A DNA stretch of 13,189 nt from DATHVR01 sp035461175 (GCA_035461175.1 DATHVR010000163.1:1-13189), one strand, 5' to 3'. Shown: positions 1 through 6,491, counted from the stretch's first letter. Notes: generated by a model from the sequence alone, not told the origin. Numbers and translations: made by a program.

Positions 1-1431
1 ATCACTCGCGGCTGCAACCCGCCCGCCAACGACCGCTACTGCCCCGAGGAGCCGGTCGAGCGCGATCAGATGGCGAGCTTTCTCGCCCGGGGTCTCGACC
101 TGGAAGCCGGCGGAAGTCACTGCGAGCGGTGGGTGGCCGAAGACGGCAGTGATCGGGCGGACGGTTCGCGAGAGCAGCCGTGGTCGAGCCTGGATCATGC
201 CCTCGACGAAGTCCCGTCGTCAGGCTGCAACATCAACGTCCTTCCCGGGATCTACGACGGAGCCCGGATAGATCGCCGCTTCGCCACACCTACGACCATC
301 AAGTCATGGATCCCGTACACCGCAATGCTCGAGGACACCGGGACCGTCCTCGACGTCCAGGGGGCCCACAACGTCATCATCGAGGGCTTCGAGATCACCC
401 ACGCCGGCCCCGGTTCCCGGGGGGTGGTCGTGAACGTCGAGGACGCCAACGATCAGGCGTCCTCCTGGATCACGATCCGCGACAACATCGTCCACGACTC
501 CTACGACAACGACCTGCTCAAGATCCGGTCCGACGCCCGCTATGTCACTGTGAAAGGAAACGCCTTCTTCAACCAGGGCCCCAAGGAGCAGCACATCGAC
601 GTAAACGGGGTCCAGGACGTCGTCATCGAGGACAACATATTCTCCAATGACTTCGCCGCCAGCGGCCGGGACGACCCGGGCAACACCAAGCACTTCATCG
701 TCGTCAAGGACAGCAGTGCCACCGGCCAACTCGGGAGTCGCCGGGTGTACATCAGAAAGAACGTATTCCTGAACTGGCAGGGTGGGGAGGAGACCTTCCT
801 CCAGATCGGCAACGACGGCAAGGAGTACCACGAGGCGATCGATGTGACGATCGAGAACAACCTCATCCTCGGTAACTCATCCGATCCCGCCCACTCGGTT
901 CTCGGTATCAGAGGGGTGCGGGACGTGACCTTTGCCAACAACACGGTGGTCGGCGACCTCCCCACCGACGGATTCGCGCTGTGGATCGCCCTCAAGGACG
1001 AGAATCCGCCCAATCAGGGGATCGAGCTCCGCAACAACCTGTATGTGGATCCAACCGGTTCGATGGACGACTTCTCGACCGGGGATGCGAGTGGCGCGAC
1101 CCTCGACAACAACCTCTACTGGAATGACGGGCAGTCACTCAGCCAGGATGGGCCTGTCAACCCTCTTGATGACCACAACCGCTTGATCGCCGACCCCCTC
1201 CTCGATTACGACCACTCGACATTGGGTGCCTCGATCTGGAAGGGAGTGGCCTTCGGCAGCGGTAAGACCACTATCCGTCAGGAGTTCGTCCGCCTGGTGG
1301 AGAGATACGGATCTTTCCCATCCGACAGTCCCGCCGTTGACCGGGCGGACCCGGACTTCGCCCCCAACACCGACATCCTGGGACGAACCCGAGGGTCCTC
1401 ACCTGACCTGGGGGCATTCGAGACCGGCTAG
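1..1431 (+). CDS. Secreted SLH-like / parallel beta-helix protein (5' end missing)
   Basis: The reading frame is open from base 1, so the gene starts left of the window; 476 residues are visible. Residues 1-35 are the end of an SLH-like repeat (ITRGCNPP...YCPEEPVERDQMASFLARGL) with two cysteines at 5 and 14. The collagen-like protein at 10103 carries the same repeat. The segment VAEDGSD...DGSREQPWSSLDHAL...LPGIYDG resembles the DUF1565-like entry of right-handed beta-helix proteins. About eight PbH1-type rungs follow, each with an N-N/D-N turn (ITIRDNIV, VTVKGNAF, VVIEDNIF, VYIRKNVF, VTIENNLIL, VTFANNTVV, IELRNNLYV). The C-terminal GSSPDLGAFE is a common end motif of such proteins. The protein is probably exported and surface-associated; binding to or cleaving a polysaccharide is possible, but I see no identifiable catalytic residues. 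The stop lies 5 bases from the convergent cupredoxin gene. Confidence 0.85.
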   Translation: MTRGCNPPANDRYCPEEPVERDQMASFLARGLDLEAGGSHCERWVAEDGSDRADGSREQPWSSLDHALDEVPSSGCNINVLPGIYDGARIDRRFATPTTIKSWIPYTAMLEDTGTVLDVQGAHNVIIEGFEITHAGPGSRGVVVNVEDANDQASSWITIRDNIVHDSYDNDLLKIRSDARYVTVKGNAFFNQGPKEQHIDVNGVQDVVIEDNIFSNDFAASGRDDPGNTKHFIVVKDSSATGQLGSRRVYIRKNVFLNWQGGEETFLQIGNDGKEYHEAIDVTIENNLILGNSSDPAHSVLGIRGVRDVTFANNTVVGDLPTDGFALWIALKDENPPNQGIELRNNLYVDPTGSMDDFSTGDASGATLDNNLYWNDGQSLSQDGPVNPLDDHNRLIADPLLDYDHSTLGASIWKGVAFGSGKTTIRQEFVRLVERYGSFPSDSPAVDRADPDFAPNTDILGRTRGSSPDLGAFETG

Positions 1432-1436
1432 GGGGC

Positions 1437-1868
1437 TCATCCCTCGACGGTGATACTGCCCGTCATCGAGGGGTGGATGGTGCAGAAGAAGCTGTATTCC
1501 CCCGGCTCTTCGAAGGTGTAGGTGCCGCTGGCGCCGCCGGCCAGGGAGAGGTTGAACACCCCGTCCTGGTCCGAGGTCCAGGTGTGGGTGACGCCGTCGG
1601 TATTGACCACCTCGACCGTGTCGCCCACCGATACCGTGCTCGGCCCGGAATAGGCGAACCCGGCGATCGTGATGGTGGGATCGGCGCCGGCCTCGGTGTC
1701 GGCGGGCGCGACAGTGGTGGGAGCGGCGGTGGTGGTGGGAGCGGCTGTGGTGTCGGGAGCCTCGGGGACGGTGGGGGCAGCCGGGGCGACGGTGGTGGAA
1801 GAGGTGTCGTCTCCTCCACATCCCGCCACCGCCACCGCCAGACAGATCAGAAAAAGCATGGTTCTCAT
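1437..1868 (-). CDS. Plastocyanin/amicyanin-like blue-copper lipoprotein
   Basis: This 143-residue protein opens with a lipoprotein signal peptide: MRTMLFLICLAVAVAG followed by Cys17 in a VAGC lipobox, so it is probably lipidated on the outer face of the membrane. Residues 22-60 are a Thr/Ala/Pro-rich tether. Residues 64-143 form a cupredoxin fold with all four type-1 copper ligands: His95 (VTHTW), then Cys129, His132 and Met135 in FFCTIHPSM. The C-x2-H-x2-M spacing matches amicyanin and plastocyanin-like electron carriers. The start is the ATG preceded by GGAGG with a 6-base spacer. The likely role is one-electron transfer near the respiratory chain. No redox partner lies next to it, so the partner is unknown. 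It is convergent with the beta-helix gene and divergent from the proteasome activator gene. Confidence 0.9.
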   Translation of the reverse strand: MRTMLFLICLAVAVAGCGGDDTSSTTVAPAAPTVPEAPDTTAAPTTTAAPTTVAPADTEAGADPTITIAGFAYSGPSTVSVGDTVEVVNTDGVTHTWTSDQDGVFNLSLAGGASGTYTFEEPGEYSFFCTIHPSMTGSITVEG

Positions 1869-1916
1869 TCCGGGCCTCCGGGGTCGCGTCGGGAGACACT
1901 ACGGATGTCCGCCCCG

Positions 1917-1947
1917 TTGTGGTTCACGCGCGGGGGCGGCGTAGGCT
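1917..1947 (+). promoter_or_regulatory. Possible promoter of the proteasome activator gene (near-leaderless)
   Basis: TTGTGG (1917-1922) and TAGGCT (1942-1947, fitting the actinobacterial TANNNT -10) are 19 bases apart. The -10 ends 9 bases before the ATG at 1957, and no convincing Shine-Dalgarno is present, so the transcript may be leaderless or nearly so. The spacing is longer than ideal and this is a weak call. Confidence 0.3.
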
Positions 1948-1956
1948 GGACCGGGT

Positions 1957-2439
1957 ATGAACGATGAAGCCGTGAAGCCAGAAGTAGTCGAAGCCGACAC
2001 CGGAACCGAAGGGGAAGACGAGGGTCAGTCCCGCGAGTCGGTCAGCCACCCGACCAAGCTGATCCGCATAGCCTCGATGACCCGGGCCATGCTCGACGAG
2101 GTGCGTCAGGCCCCCCTCGACGAACGGGGCCGCGCTCGCCTCGCCGAGGTCCACGCCCAGACCCTGGCGGAACTGCGCGAGGTGCTTTCCGACGACCTCC
2201 AGGAGGAGTTCGATCAGGTGATGATGCCACTGGAGGGGGACGGTGCCACCGAGGCCGAGATCCGCATCGCCCAGGCCCAGCTCATCGGCTGGCTGGAAGG
2301 CCTCTTCCACGGAATCCAGGCCAGCCTCTTCTCCCAGCAGGTGGCGGCCCAGAGCCAGCTGGCCGAGATGCAGCGCCGCGCCCTCGGACGCTCACAACAG
2401 GACCAACCCCCCGAAGACCGCTCGGGCATGTATCTCTAG
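1957..2439 (+). CDS. bpa: Bacterial proteasome activator Bpa/PafE (DUF2587 family)
   Basis: This 160-residue protein matches the actinobacterial ATP-independent proteasome activator (Bpa/PafE, Rv3780-like). In that family a ring-shaped helical oligomer docks on the 20S core and admits unfolded or damaged proteins without ATP or pupylation. What is visible: an acidic, disordered N-terminus (1-30), a helical core from about 32 (HPTKLIRIASM, VRQAPLDERGRARLAEVHA), and the signature IRIAQAQLIGWLEGLFHG at 102-119. The C-terminus is GMYL. Mycobacterial proteins end in GQYL, an HbYX-like tail that inserts into the proteasome alpha ring; here the second position is Met while Tyr-Leu is retained. Length is close to the family norm. 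No other proteasome or Pup gene lies in the window. The start is the first ATG after a possible -10 element. Confidence 0.93.
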   Translation: MNDEAVKPEVVEADTGTEGEDEGQSRESVSHPTKLIRIASMTRAMLDEVRQAPLDERGRARLAEVHAQTLAELREVLSDDLQEEFDQVMMPLEGDGATEAEIRIAQAQLIGWLEGLFHGIQASLFSQQVAAQSQLAEMQRRALGRSQQDQPPEDRSGMYL

Positions 2440-2463
2440 CCGGGTAGAAGACAAAGGACCGTT

Positions 2464-3108
2464 TTAGCGGATGATCGAGATGACGATACCGAGGCCGATG
2501 GCAACCGTGCCGATGGCAATCAGTCGGATCGGGGTCACCGAATCGGGGAGCTTCAGGGCCAGCGAGGTCTCGACATAGCTGATCGCTCCCACCAGCAGCG
2601 AAATGACCCCGACGGCGAACAGCAGCCCCACCACCAGTCCGGGGAGAAAAATGACCAGGACCAGCAGCACGGCGAGGCCGATCCACAACGGCTGGCCCCG
2701 GGGCACCATCTCCCACAGGTCACGGATCTCCTCGGCCACTCCCGACACCTCGCGGCTGACGTCCTCTTTGAGTTCCTCCGAGATGGTGGGCCCGTCGTCG
2801 GCCTGGCGGAACGCCTCATGGGTACGGAGTCGACGTTGCCGATCGGTGTCGGTCCGGTAGTTGGCGACCTCGGCCAGGAAGCTCTTGTGCTCTTTGAGCT
2901 TGAGGATCAATTCCTCCTGGTCGGCCCGAAACAGGATCGACTCCGGATCCCGCTCCTCGATCTGAACCTGGTACAGCTTCCACTCCCCCAGCACGGTCCG
3001 GCCCGACTGGAGACGGATGTCCGCCTTGTCGACGTGCACGGTCGCCGGCATCGAGGTGGGGTGGTCCAGATGTTGCATCTCGCCGAAGAACACAGCCATG
3101 TCCCACAT
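2464..3108 (-). CDS. Three-TM membrane protein of unknown function with a PH-like N-terminal segment
   Basis: I do not recognise this family. From the ATG at 3108 it has 214 residues. Residues about 15-75 (MPATVHVDKADIRLQSGRT, LGEWKLYQVQIEERD, ILFRADQEE) look like a soluble beta-rich fold, perhaps PH-like. A charged helical stretch follows (LKLKEHKSFLAEV to SREVSGVAEEIRDLWEMV). Three hydrophobic segments end the protein: LWIGLAVLLVLVIFLPG, VVGLLFAVGVISLLVGAIS and LIAIGTVAIGLGIVISII. In-frame starts also exist at 3162 (GTG), 3156 (ATG), 3099 and 3078. The extra 18 codons of the longest form use AGG, AGT, CAA and TCA, unlike the rest of the gene, so I discount it. The gene is convergent with the proteasome activator gene (24 bases apart) and divergent from the PKD protein gene. 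Confidence 0.7.
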   Translation of the reverse strand: MWDMAVFFGEMQHLDHPTSMPATVHVDKADIRLQSGRTVLGEWKLYQVQIEERDPESILFRADQEELILKLKEHKSFLAEVANYRTDTDRQRRLRTHEAFRQADDGPTISEELKEDVSREVSGVAEEIRDLWEMVPRGQPLWIGLAVLLVLVIFLPGLVVGLLFAVGVISLLVGAISYVETSLALKLPDSVTPIRLIAIGTVAIGLGIVISIIR

Positions 3109-3177
3109 GATCGCACCGAAACGGTCCCACCTTGAGCATTGCGACCTACTTCCCATCCTCACTCTCGGTGGTAGCTT

Positions 3178-3190
3178 TCACGCCACGTGA
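3178..3190. promoter_or_regulatory. Inverted repeat between divergent genes
   Basis: TCACGCCACGTGA is a perfect 5-3-5 inverted repeat (TCACG / CGTGA). It sits upstream of both the membrane protein gene (-) and the PKD-domain protein gene (+). The position fits an operator, but no regulator is assigned and chance is not excluded. Confidence 0.25.
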
Positions 3191-3214
3191 GATGGCTCCG
3201 TGGGGCGCAAGTGA

Positions 3215-4915
3215 GTGGAAATGCGACGAAACGGACCCTCGGCATGGGCGGCGGCCACCGCCGTTCTCCTGCTCCTCCCCCTCACCGTGCAGGCGGCTCC
3301 ACCGGAGGACCTGAGTTTGTGGACGCCCGAGTCGTACCCGGGGACAGCTGACCCCACCACCCAGCCGGGAATTTGGGTGCTCGGCACCGACAACCTCACC
3401 GCCACCCAGACCGCCAACGGCGCACCGACTTTCTTCGCCACGTCCCACCCCGCCGACGATCACCGCATCACGGTGAGCTTTGCCATTCCGGATACCACCG
3501 ACAACGACTTCGTCGGTTTTGCTCTCGGTTTCGACCCCGGCGACACCGCCAGTCCCGGCGCCGACTTCCTGCTGGTCGACTGGCGTCAAACCACCCAGGC
3601 CATTCAGTGGTTCGACAGTCCGATGATTGGGGGCCAGGCTGGCCTCGCCGTGACCCGGATCACGGGAATCCCGCTGTGGGGTGAGGTGTGGGGCCACACC
3701 GACCTCCCCGGAGGTGCCGAGGTGTCCGAGCTCGGACGCGGCGCCACCCTCGGGGAAACCGGCTGGGCCGAGGTGGTCACCTACGACCTCTCGATCGAGT
3801 ACCAGACCGACCGCCTCCGGATCTGGGTGAACGATGTCCTCGAGTTCGATCTCGCCGGCGACTTCCCCGCGGGCGGCTTCGCCCTCTACAACTTCTCCCA
3901 GGTCGGCGTCGTGGCGGGACCGGTGACCTTCGAGAGGATCAACGAGGCACCCGTCATCGAATCCGCCGCATCCGATGCCACCGTGGCCGAAGGCTCCACC
4001 GCCACCACCGCGGGATCATTCACCGACCCCGACGGCGACCACCTCACCCTGACCTGTGAAGGCGCCTGCGCCGGCTTCGTCGACCACGGCGACGGCAGCT
4101 GGGACTGGGGCAGGACGGAGCCGGAGGGGCCGGCTTCCCACGTCGTCACCATCACCGCCGACGACGGACTCGAAACGGTGAGCGACTCGTTCACGGTCAT
4201 CGTCTCTAACCTGCCGCCCGATATCACCGCCACCTCGGCAGTGCCATCGATGCACGCTCTGGACACCGCCCTCGCGGTCAACGCGACATTCGTCGATCCC
4301 GGGGTGCTCGACACCCACACCGCCGTCTTCTCATGGGGCGACGGGACCACCTCACCCGGGACGGTGACGGGGGCTGCCGGTACCGGAGCGGCGCAGGCGA
4401 ACCACGCCTACGCCGCTCCGGGCACCTACACCATCACCGTGACGATCACCGACGACGACGGGGCCTCCGACTCGGCCACGGTGGGGAACGTGTTCGTGTT
4501 CGACCCCGACACATTCGTCACCGGTGGCGGATGGATCACCACCCCCGCCGGCGCCCTGGCCTCCGGGGACACGCCGAAGGGGACCTTCGGGTTCGTGGCC
4601 CGCTACCGGCGGGACGGAAGCGTGGCCGGCAACCTGGAGTTCCACGCCGGCAAGGACCTCCGGCTCCACGCCACCACCATGCGCGACCTGCAGATCGCCT
4701 CCGGCATCGCCCGCTTCGAGGGCACCGGCCGGGTCGGCAAGGTGGACGGATACCGGTTCCGGGTGGTGGCCACCGACGAACGCATCGCCGGCACCGGCCA
4801 GGACCTGTTCTGGATCCAGGTCCAGGCCCCCGACGGCTCAGTTGTCTTCGACGGCGCCGTCCTGCCTGGGTCGGGCGCCCCGATAAAGGGCAAGGGGATC
4901 CAGATCCACCGCTGA
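3215..4915 (+). CDS. Secreted multidomain protein: TSP-C-like, Ig-like, PKD, post-COAP-like
   Basis: This 566-residue exported protein begins with a Sec signal peptide (RRNGPSAWAAATAVLLLLPLTVQA, cleavage near residue 28). Residues about 30-245 resemble a thrombospondin C-terminal or ConA-like lectin fold (DFVGFALGFDPGD, DFLLVDWRQTTQ, LRIWVNDVLEFDL, GGFALYNFSQ). Residues about 246-332 form an Ig/cadherin-like unit (APVIESAASDATVAEGS, FTDPDGDHLTLTC). Residues about 333-430 are a PKD domain (FSWGDGTTSPG, HAYAAPGTYTITVTITDDDG). The last roughly 130 residues (FVTGGGWITTPAG, GFVARYRRDGSVAGNLEF, FEGTGRVGKVDGYRF) match the post-COAP-type C-terminal domain of actinobacterial exported proteins. I see no LPXTG or membrane anchor. 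GTG 3215 has GGGG 9 bases upstream; ATG 3221 is an alternative two codons later. The function is probably adhesion or glycan binding, inferred from domains only. Confidence 0.82.
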   Translation: MEMRRNGPSAWAAATAVLLLLPLTVQAAPPEDLSLWTPESYPGTADPTTQPGIWVLGTDNLTATQTANGAPTFFATSHPADDHRITVSFAIPDTTDNDFVGFALGFDPGDTASPGADFLLVDWRQTTQAIQWFDSPMIGGQAGLAVTRITGIPLWGEVWGHTDLPGGAEVSELGRGATLGETGWAEVVTYDLSIEYQTDRLRIWVNDVLEFDLAGDFPAGGFALYNFSQVGVVAGPVTFERINEAPVIESAASDATVAEGSTATTAGSFTDPDGDHLTLTCEGACAGFVDHGDGSWDWGRTEPEGPASHVVTITADDGLETVSDSFTVIVSNLPPDITATSAVPSMHALDTALAVNATFVDPGVLDTHTAVFSWGDGTTSPGTVTGAAGTGAAQANHAYAAPGTYTITVTITDDDGASDSATVGNVFVFDPDTFVTGGGWITTPAGALASGDTPKGTFGFVARYRRDGSVAGNLEFHAGKDLRLHATTMRDLQIASGIARFEGTGRVGKVDGYRFRVVATDERIAGTGQDLFWIQVQAPDGSVVFDGAVLPGSGAPIKGKGIQIHR

Positions 4916-4916
4916 T

Positions 4917-5669
4917 CTAGCCCCGCATGGCCAGCGCGCTCTCGTAGGCGCGCTGGACGAGAGGTGACGGCTCAACCCCGAGCTCGTCCCTCAGCACCCG
5001 CTCACAGTCGGTGAAGGCCAACAGCGCCGCGGCCCGGTTCCCAGCCAGCGTGTGGATGCGGATCAGCCGTTCGTGGCTGGTCTCCCGGAAGGGATCCGCC
5101 TCCACCAGTTGGCGAGCGGATACTGCCGCCTGAGCCATGTCACCCAGCCGCATCCACACATCGACGGTTGCCTCATGGGCGCGAAGCAGCCGGCCTTGCA
5201 GGGATCGCCGCTGCTCGCCGGCCCAGGCCAGGTCGATCCCCTCGAGGAACGGCCGCCGGAAGATGGAAGTGGCAACGGCGGCGTGGGGCCAAGCCTCACG
5301 AGGGCGGTCCCGGCGCAGCGCGCCTTCGGCGGCGTCGAGGGCACGGGTCGCCTCCTCGATGTCGATCCATACCGTCGCGGTCGGTCGCAATTCGACCGCA
5401 CCACCGCCCGACACCAGAAGATCCTTGTCGCCACCCGCCGCCACCAGTGCCCGCCGCAACTTGGAGAGAAGCGGGTTGAGGGAGCGTTCGTACTGGTCCG
5501 GCAACTCCCCGTCCCACATGATCGAGGCGAGCCGGATCCGGCTCACCGGTCCGCGGCTCAGGGCGAGGACAGCGAGCAGCACCCGACCCAGCGGACCCGG
5601 CAGGTCGCCCTCGTCGACGAGCTCGGTTCCTTCGATGGCCATGCGTCCGGCCAGGTAAATTCGGATCAA
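4917..5669 (-). CDS. Small BTAD-domain transcriptional regulator (SARP-like)
   Basis: From the TTG at 5669 this is a 250-residue protein. Residues 1-97 form an OmpR-type winged helix (IRIYLAGRMAIEGTEL, GPLGRVLLAVLALSRGPVSRIRLASIMW, ERSLNPLLSKLRRAL). Residues about 100-247 are a bacterial transcriptional activation domain with TPR-like helices (EEATRALDAAEGALR, FLEGIDLAWAGEQRRSLQGR, ARQLVEADPFRETSHERLIRIH, VLRDELGVEPSP). This is the minimal SARP layout with no NB-ARC or TPR extension. TTG 5669 puts the winged helix at the very N-terminus as in relatives and has GAAAGG 9 bases upstream. A longer form from ATG 5732 would add a cysteine-containing leader and overlap the start of the divergent small gene, so I think it less likely. 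Its best-placed target is the divergent DUF1059-like pair, or itself (inference). Confidence 0.85.
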   Translation of the reverse strand: MIRIYLAGRMAIEGTELVDEGDLPGPLGRVLLAVLALSRGPVSRIRLASIMWDGELPDQYERSLNPLLSKLRRALVAAGGDKDLLVSGGGAVELRPTATVWIDIEEATRALDAAEGALRRDRPREAWPHAAVATSIFRRPFLEGIDLAWAGEQRRSLQGRLLRAHEATVDVWMRLGDMAQAAVSARQLVEADPFRETSHERLIRIHTLAGNRAAALLAFTDCERVLRDELGVEPSPLVQRAYESALAMRG

Positions 5670-5700
5670 CCGCGCCAACCTTTCACCAACATCGCCAACG
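5667..5700 (+). repeat. Four CAAC direct repeats in a divergent promoter region
   Basis: On the + strand CAAC recurs at 5667, 5676, 5687 and 5696, the last three as CCAAC and two of them as GCCAAC exactly 20 bases apart. SARP/BTAD activators are known to bind short direct repeats spaced by about one helical turn. The cluster overlaps the first bases of the BTAD gene and lies upstream of the DUF1059-like pair, so it could be an operator. The spacing of 9, 11 and 9 is only approximate. Confidence 0.3.
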
Positions 5701-5730
5701 TAGCCTCCACACAGGAAGCAAGGAGACGCC

Positions 5731-5883
5731 ATGTCCGATCGAGTGATCGAATGCCCGTGCGGGGTGGTGCTGACCGGGACCGATCTGGCCCAGGTCGTCG
5801 GCGCCGCCCAGGAACACGCCCGTGAGACCCACCAGATGGAACTCACCGACGAGGACGCCCGGGCCATGGCCCGACCCGCCTGA
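5731..5883 (+). CDS. DUF1059-like mini-protein (first of a tandem pair)
   Basis: This 50-residue protein starts at an ATG with AAGGAG 5 bases upstream, an excellent ribosome site for such a short gene. The sequence has an N-terminal C-x-C-G knuckle (IECPCGVVLTGTD), then a helix with two histidines (AAQEHARETHQMEL) and an acidic tail. The layout matches the small DUF1059 family: a Cys-containing strand, an alpha helix with H-x3-H, and a length of 50-60 residues. The paired Cys and His residues could bind a metal, which is inference. The stop codon TGA is followed at once by the ribosome site of the next paralogue, so the two are probably translated together. Function is unknown. Confidence 0.82.
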   Translation: MSDRVIECPCGVVLTGTDLAQVVGAAQEHARETHQMELTDEDARAMARPA

Positions 5884-5892
5884 GGAGGCGAC

Positions 5893-6066
5893 ATGCAGCG
5901 ACTGGAATGCGGCAAGCTGTTCGACGGGTGCCCGGGAGTGGTGGAGGCCGAGACCTCCGACGAGGTCCTGACCCGGGCCGCCGCCCACGCCCGTGAGGCT
6001 CACGGCCTCGAGACCCTGGATCCGGCCACGGTGGAAGCCGTCAAGGCCGCCATCGAATCACGCTGA
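5893..6066 (+). CDS. DUF1059 family mini-protein (second of a tandem pair)
   Basis: This is a 57-residue protein. The ATG has GGAGG (5884-5888) 4 bases upstream; that site overlaps the previous stop region, indicating translational coupling. The sequence is a good DUF1059 match: LECGKLFDGCPGVVEAETSDEVLTRAAAHAREAHGLE, with Cys6 and Cys13, then H-x4-H in the helix, and a short C-terminal helix (DPATVEAVKAAIESR). It is clearly paralogous to its upstream neighbour (both have Cys knuckle, AH-AREAH / EHARETH). The role of the family is not established. The context (BTAD regulator opposite, strong terminator after) marks an independent two-gene unit. Confidence 0.87.
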   Translation: MQRLECGKLFDGCPGVVEAETSDEVLTRAAAHAREAHGLETLDPATVEAVKAAIESR

Positions 6067-6085
6067 TCGGAACTCGGACTGACGT

Positions 6086-6116
6086 GCAGATGCCCCCCGT
6101 GGCGGGGGGCATCTGC
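6086..6116. terminator. Bidirectional terminator hairpin
   Basis: A perfect 13-bp stem (GCAGATGCCCCCC at 6086-6098 with GGGGGGCATCTGC at 6104-6116) closes a 5-base GTGGC loop. It lies between the DUF1059-like pair and the convergent whiB stop codon, so it can terminate both. A T-tract is poor on both sides (GCTTT on the + side). Confidence 0.85.
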
Positions 6117-6130
6117 GCTTTGGTCGCCTG

Positions 6131-6406
6131 CTAGCTGACGCGGCGGGAGGCGATCTGGCGTTCCCGCCTCACCCGCCGCCGTTCACGCTCGGACATCCCA
6201 CCCCAGATCCCGAACTTCTCGCCGATCTCGATGGCGAAGTCCAGGCACTCGGCCTGGACCTGGCACTCACCGCAGATCGACTTCGCCTTTCGGGTCGAGG
6301 CCCCCCTCTCCGGAAAGAAGAGATCCGCGTCGGCTCCCCTGCAGTTGGCGTAGTCCTGCCACGACAACTCTCCGACCGCCAGCGCTTCGATGAGCTTGCT
6401 CTGCAT
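6131..6406 (-). CDS. whiB: WhiB-family Fe-S transcriptional regulator
   Basis: This 91-residue protein has all the marks of the actinobacterial WhiB family. Four cysteines bind a [4Fe-4S] cluster: Cys22 (ANCRG), Cys45 and Cys48 (SICGEC), and Cys54 (QAECLDFA). The beta-turn GIWGG at 66-70 follows, and then an Arg-rich tail (SERERRRVRRERQ) that contacts DNA in the family. These proteins work by binding the domain 4 region of the primary sigma factor and sense NO, O2 or redox state. The ATG at 6406 has AGGAG 9 bases upstream. A consensus promoter and an operator-like palindrome precede it. It is divergent from sdhCAB, an operon rich in Fe-S clusters, which makes a regulatory link plausible but unproven. 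Which WhiB paralogue this is cannot be decided here. Confidence 0.95.
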   Translation of the reverse strand: MQSKLIEALAVGELSWQDYANCRGADADLFFPERGASTRKAKSICGECQVQAECLDFAIEIGEKFGIWGGMSERERRRVRRERQIASRRVS

Positions 6407-6421
6407 CCCGAGGATCTCCTC

Positions 6422-6440
6422 TTACACGCGTGTAATTACA
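6422..6440. promoter_or_regulatory. Operator-like cluster of TTACA half-sites
   Basis: TTACACGCGTGTAATTACA contains two overlapping perfect palindromes: TTACACGCGTGTAA (6422-6435) and TGTAATTACA (6431-6440). That gives three alternating TTACA half-sites. It lies just downstream of the predicted whiB -10, about where transcription would start, so a bound protein should block whiB. A related half-site, TTACGCGCG, lies at 6460-6468 between the whiB -10 and -35. Confidence 0.6.
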
Positions 6441-6446
6441 AAAGTG

Positions 6447-6475
6447 AGATTAAGGAGTCTTACGCGCGCCGTCAA
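6447..6475 (-). promoter_or_regulatory. Consensus-like promoter of whiB
   Basis: On the minus strand TTGACG (6475-6470) and TAATCT (6452-6447) are separated by exactly 17 bases. This is close to the housekeeping sigma consensus. Transcription would begin near 6439-6441, giving a leader of about 35 bases that contains the palindrome and the AGGAG ribosome site. Confidence 0.7.
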
Positions 6476-6491
6476 CCCCCACGGCGAGGGT

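Noticed and set aside
5670..5915. N-terminal extensions of the BTAD regulator up to 5732 or 5915
   Set aside because: They overlap the DUF1059-like gene and its ribosome site, and the added residues are not part of a winged helix.
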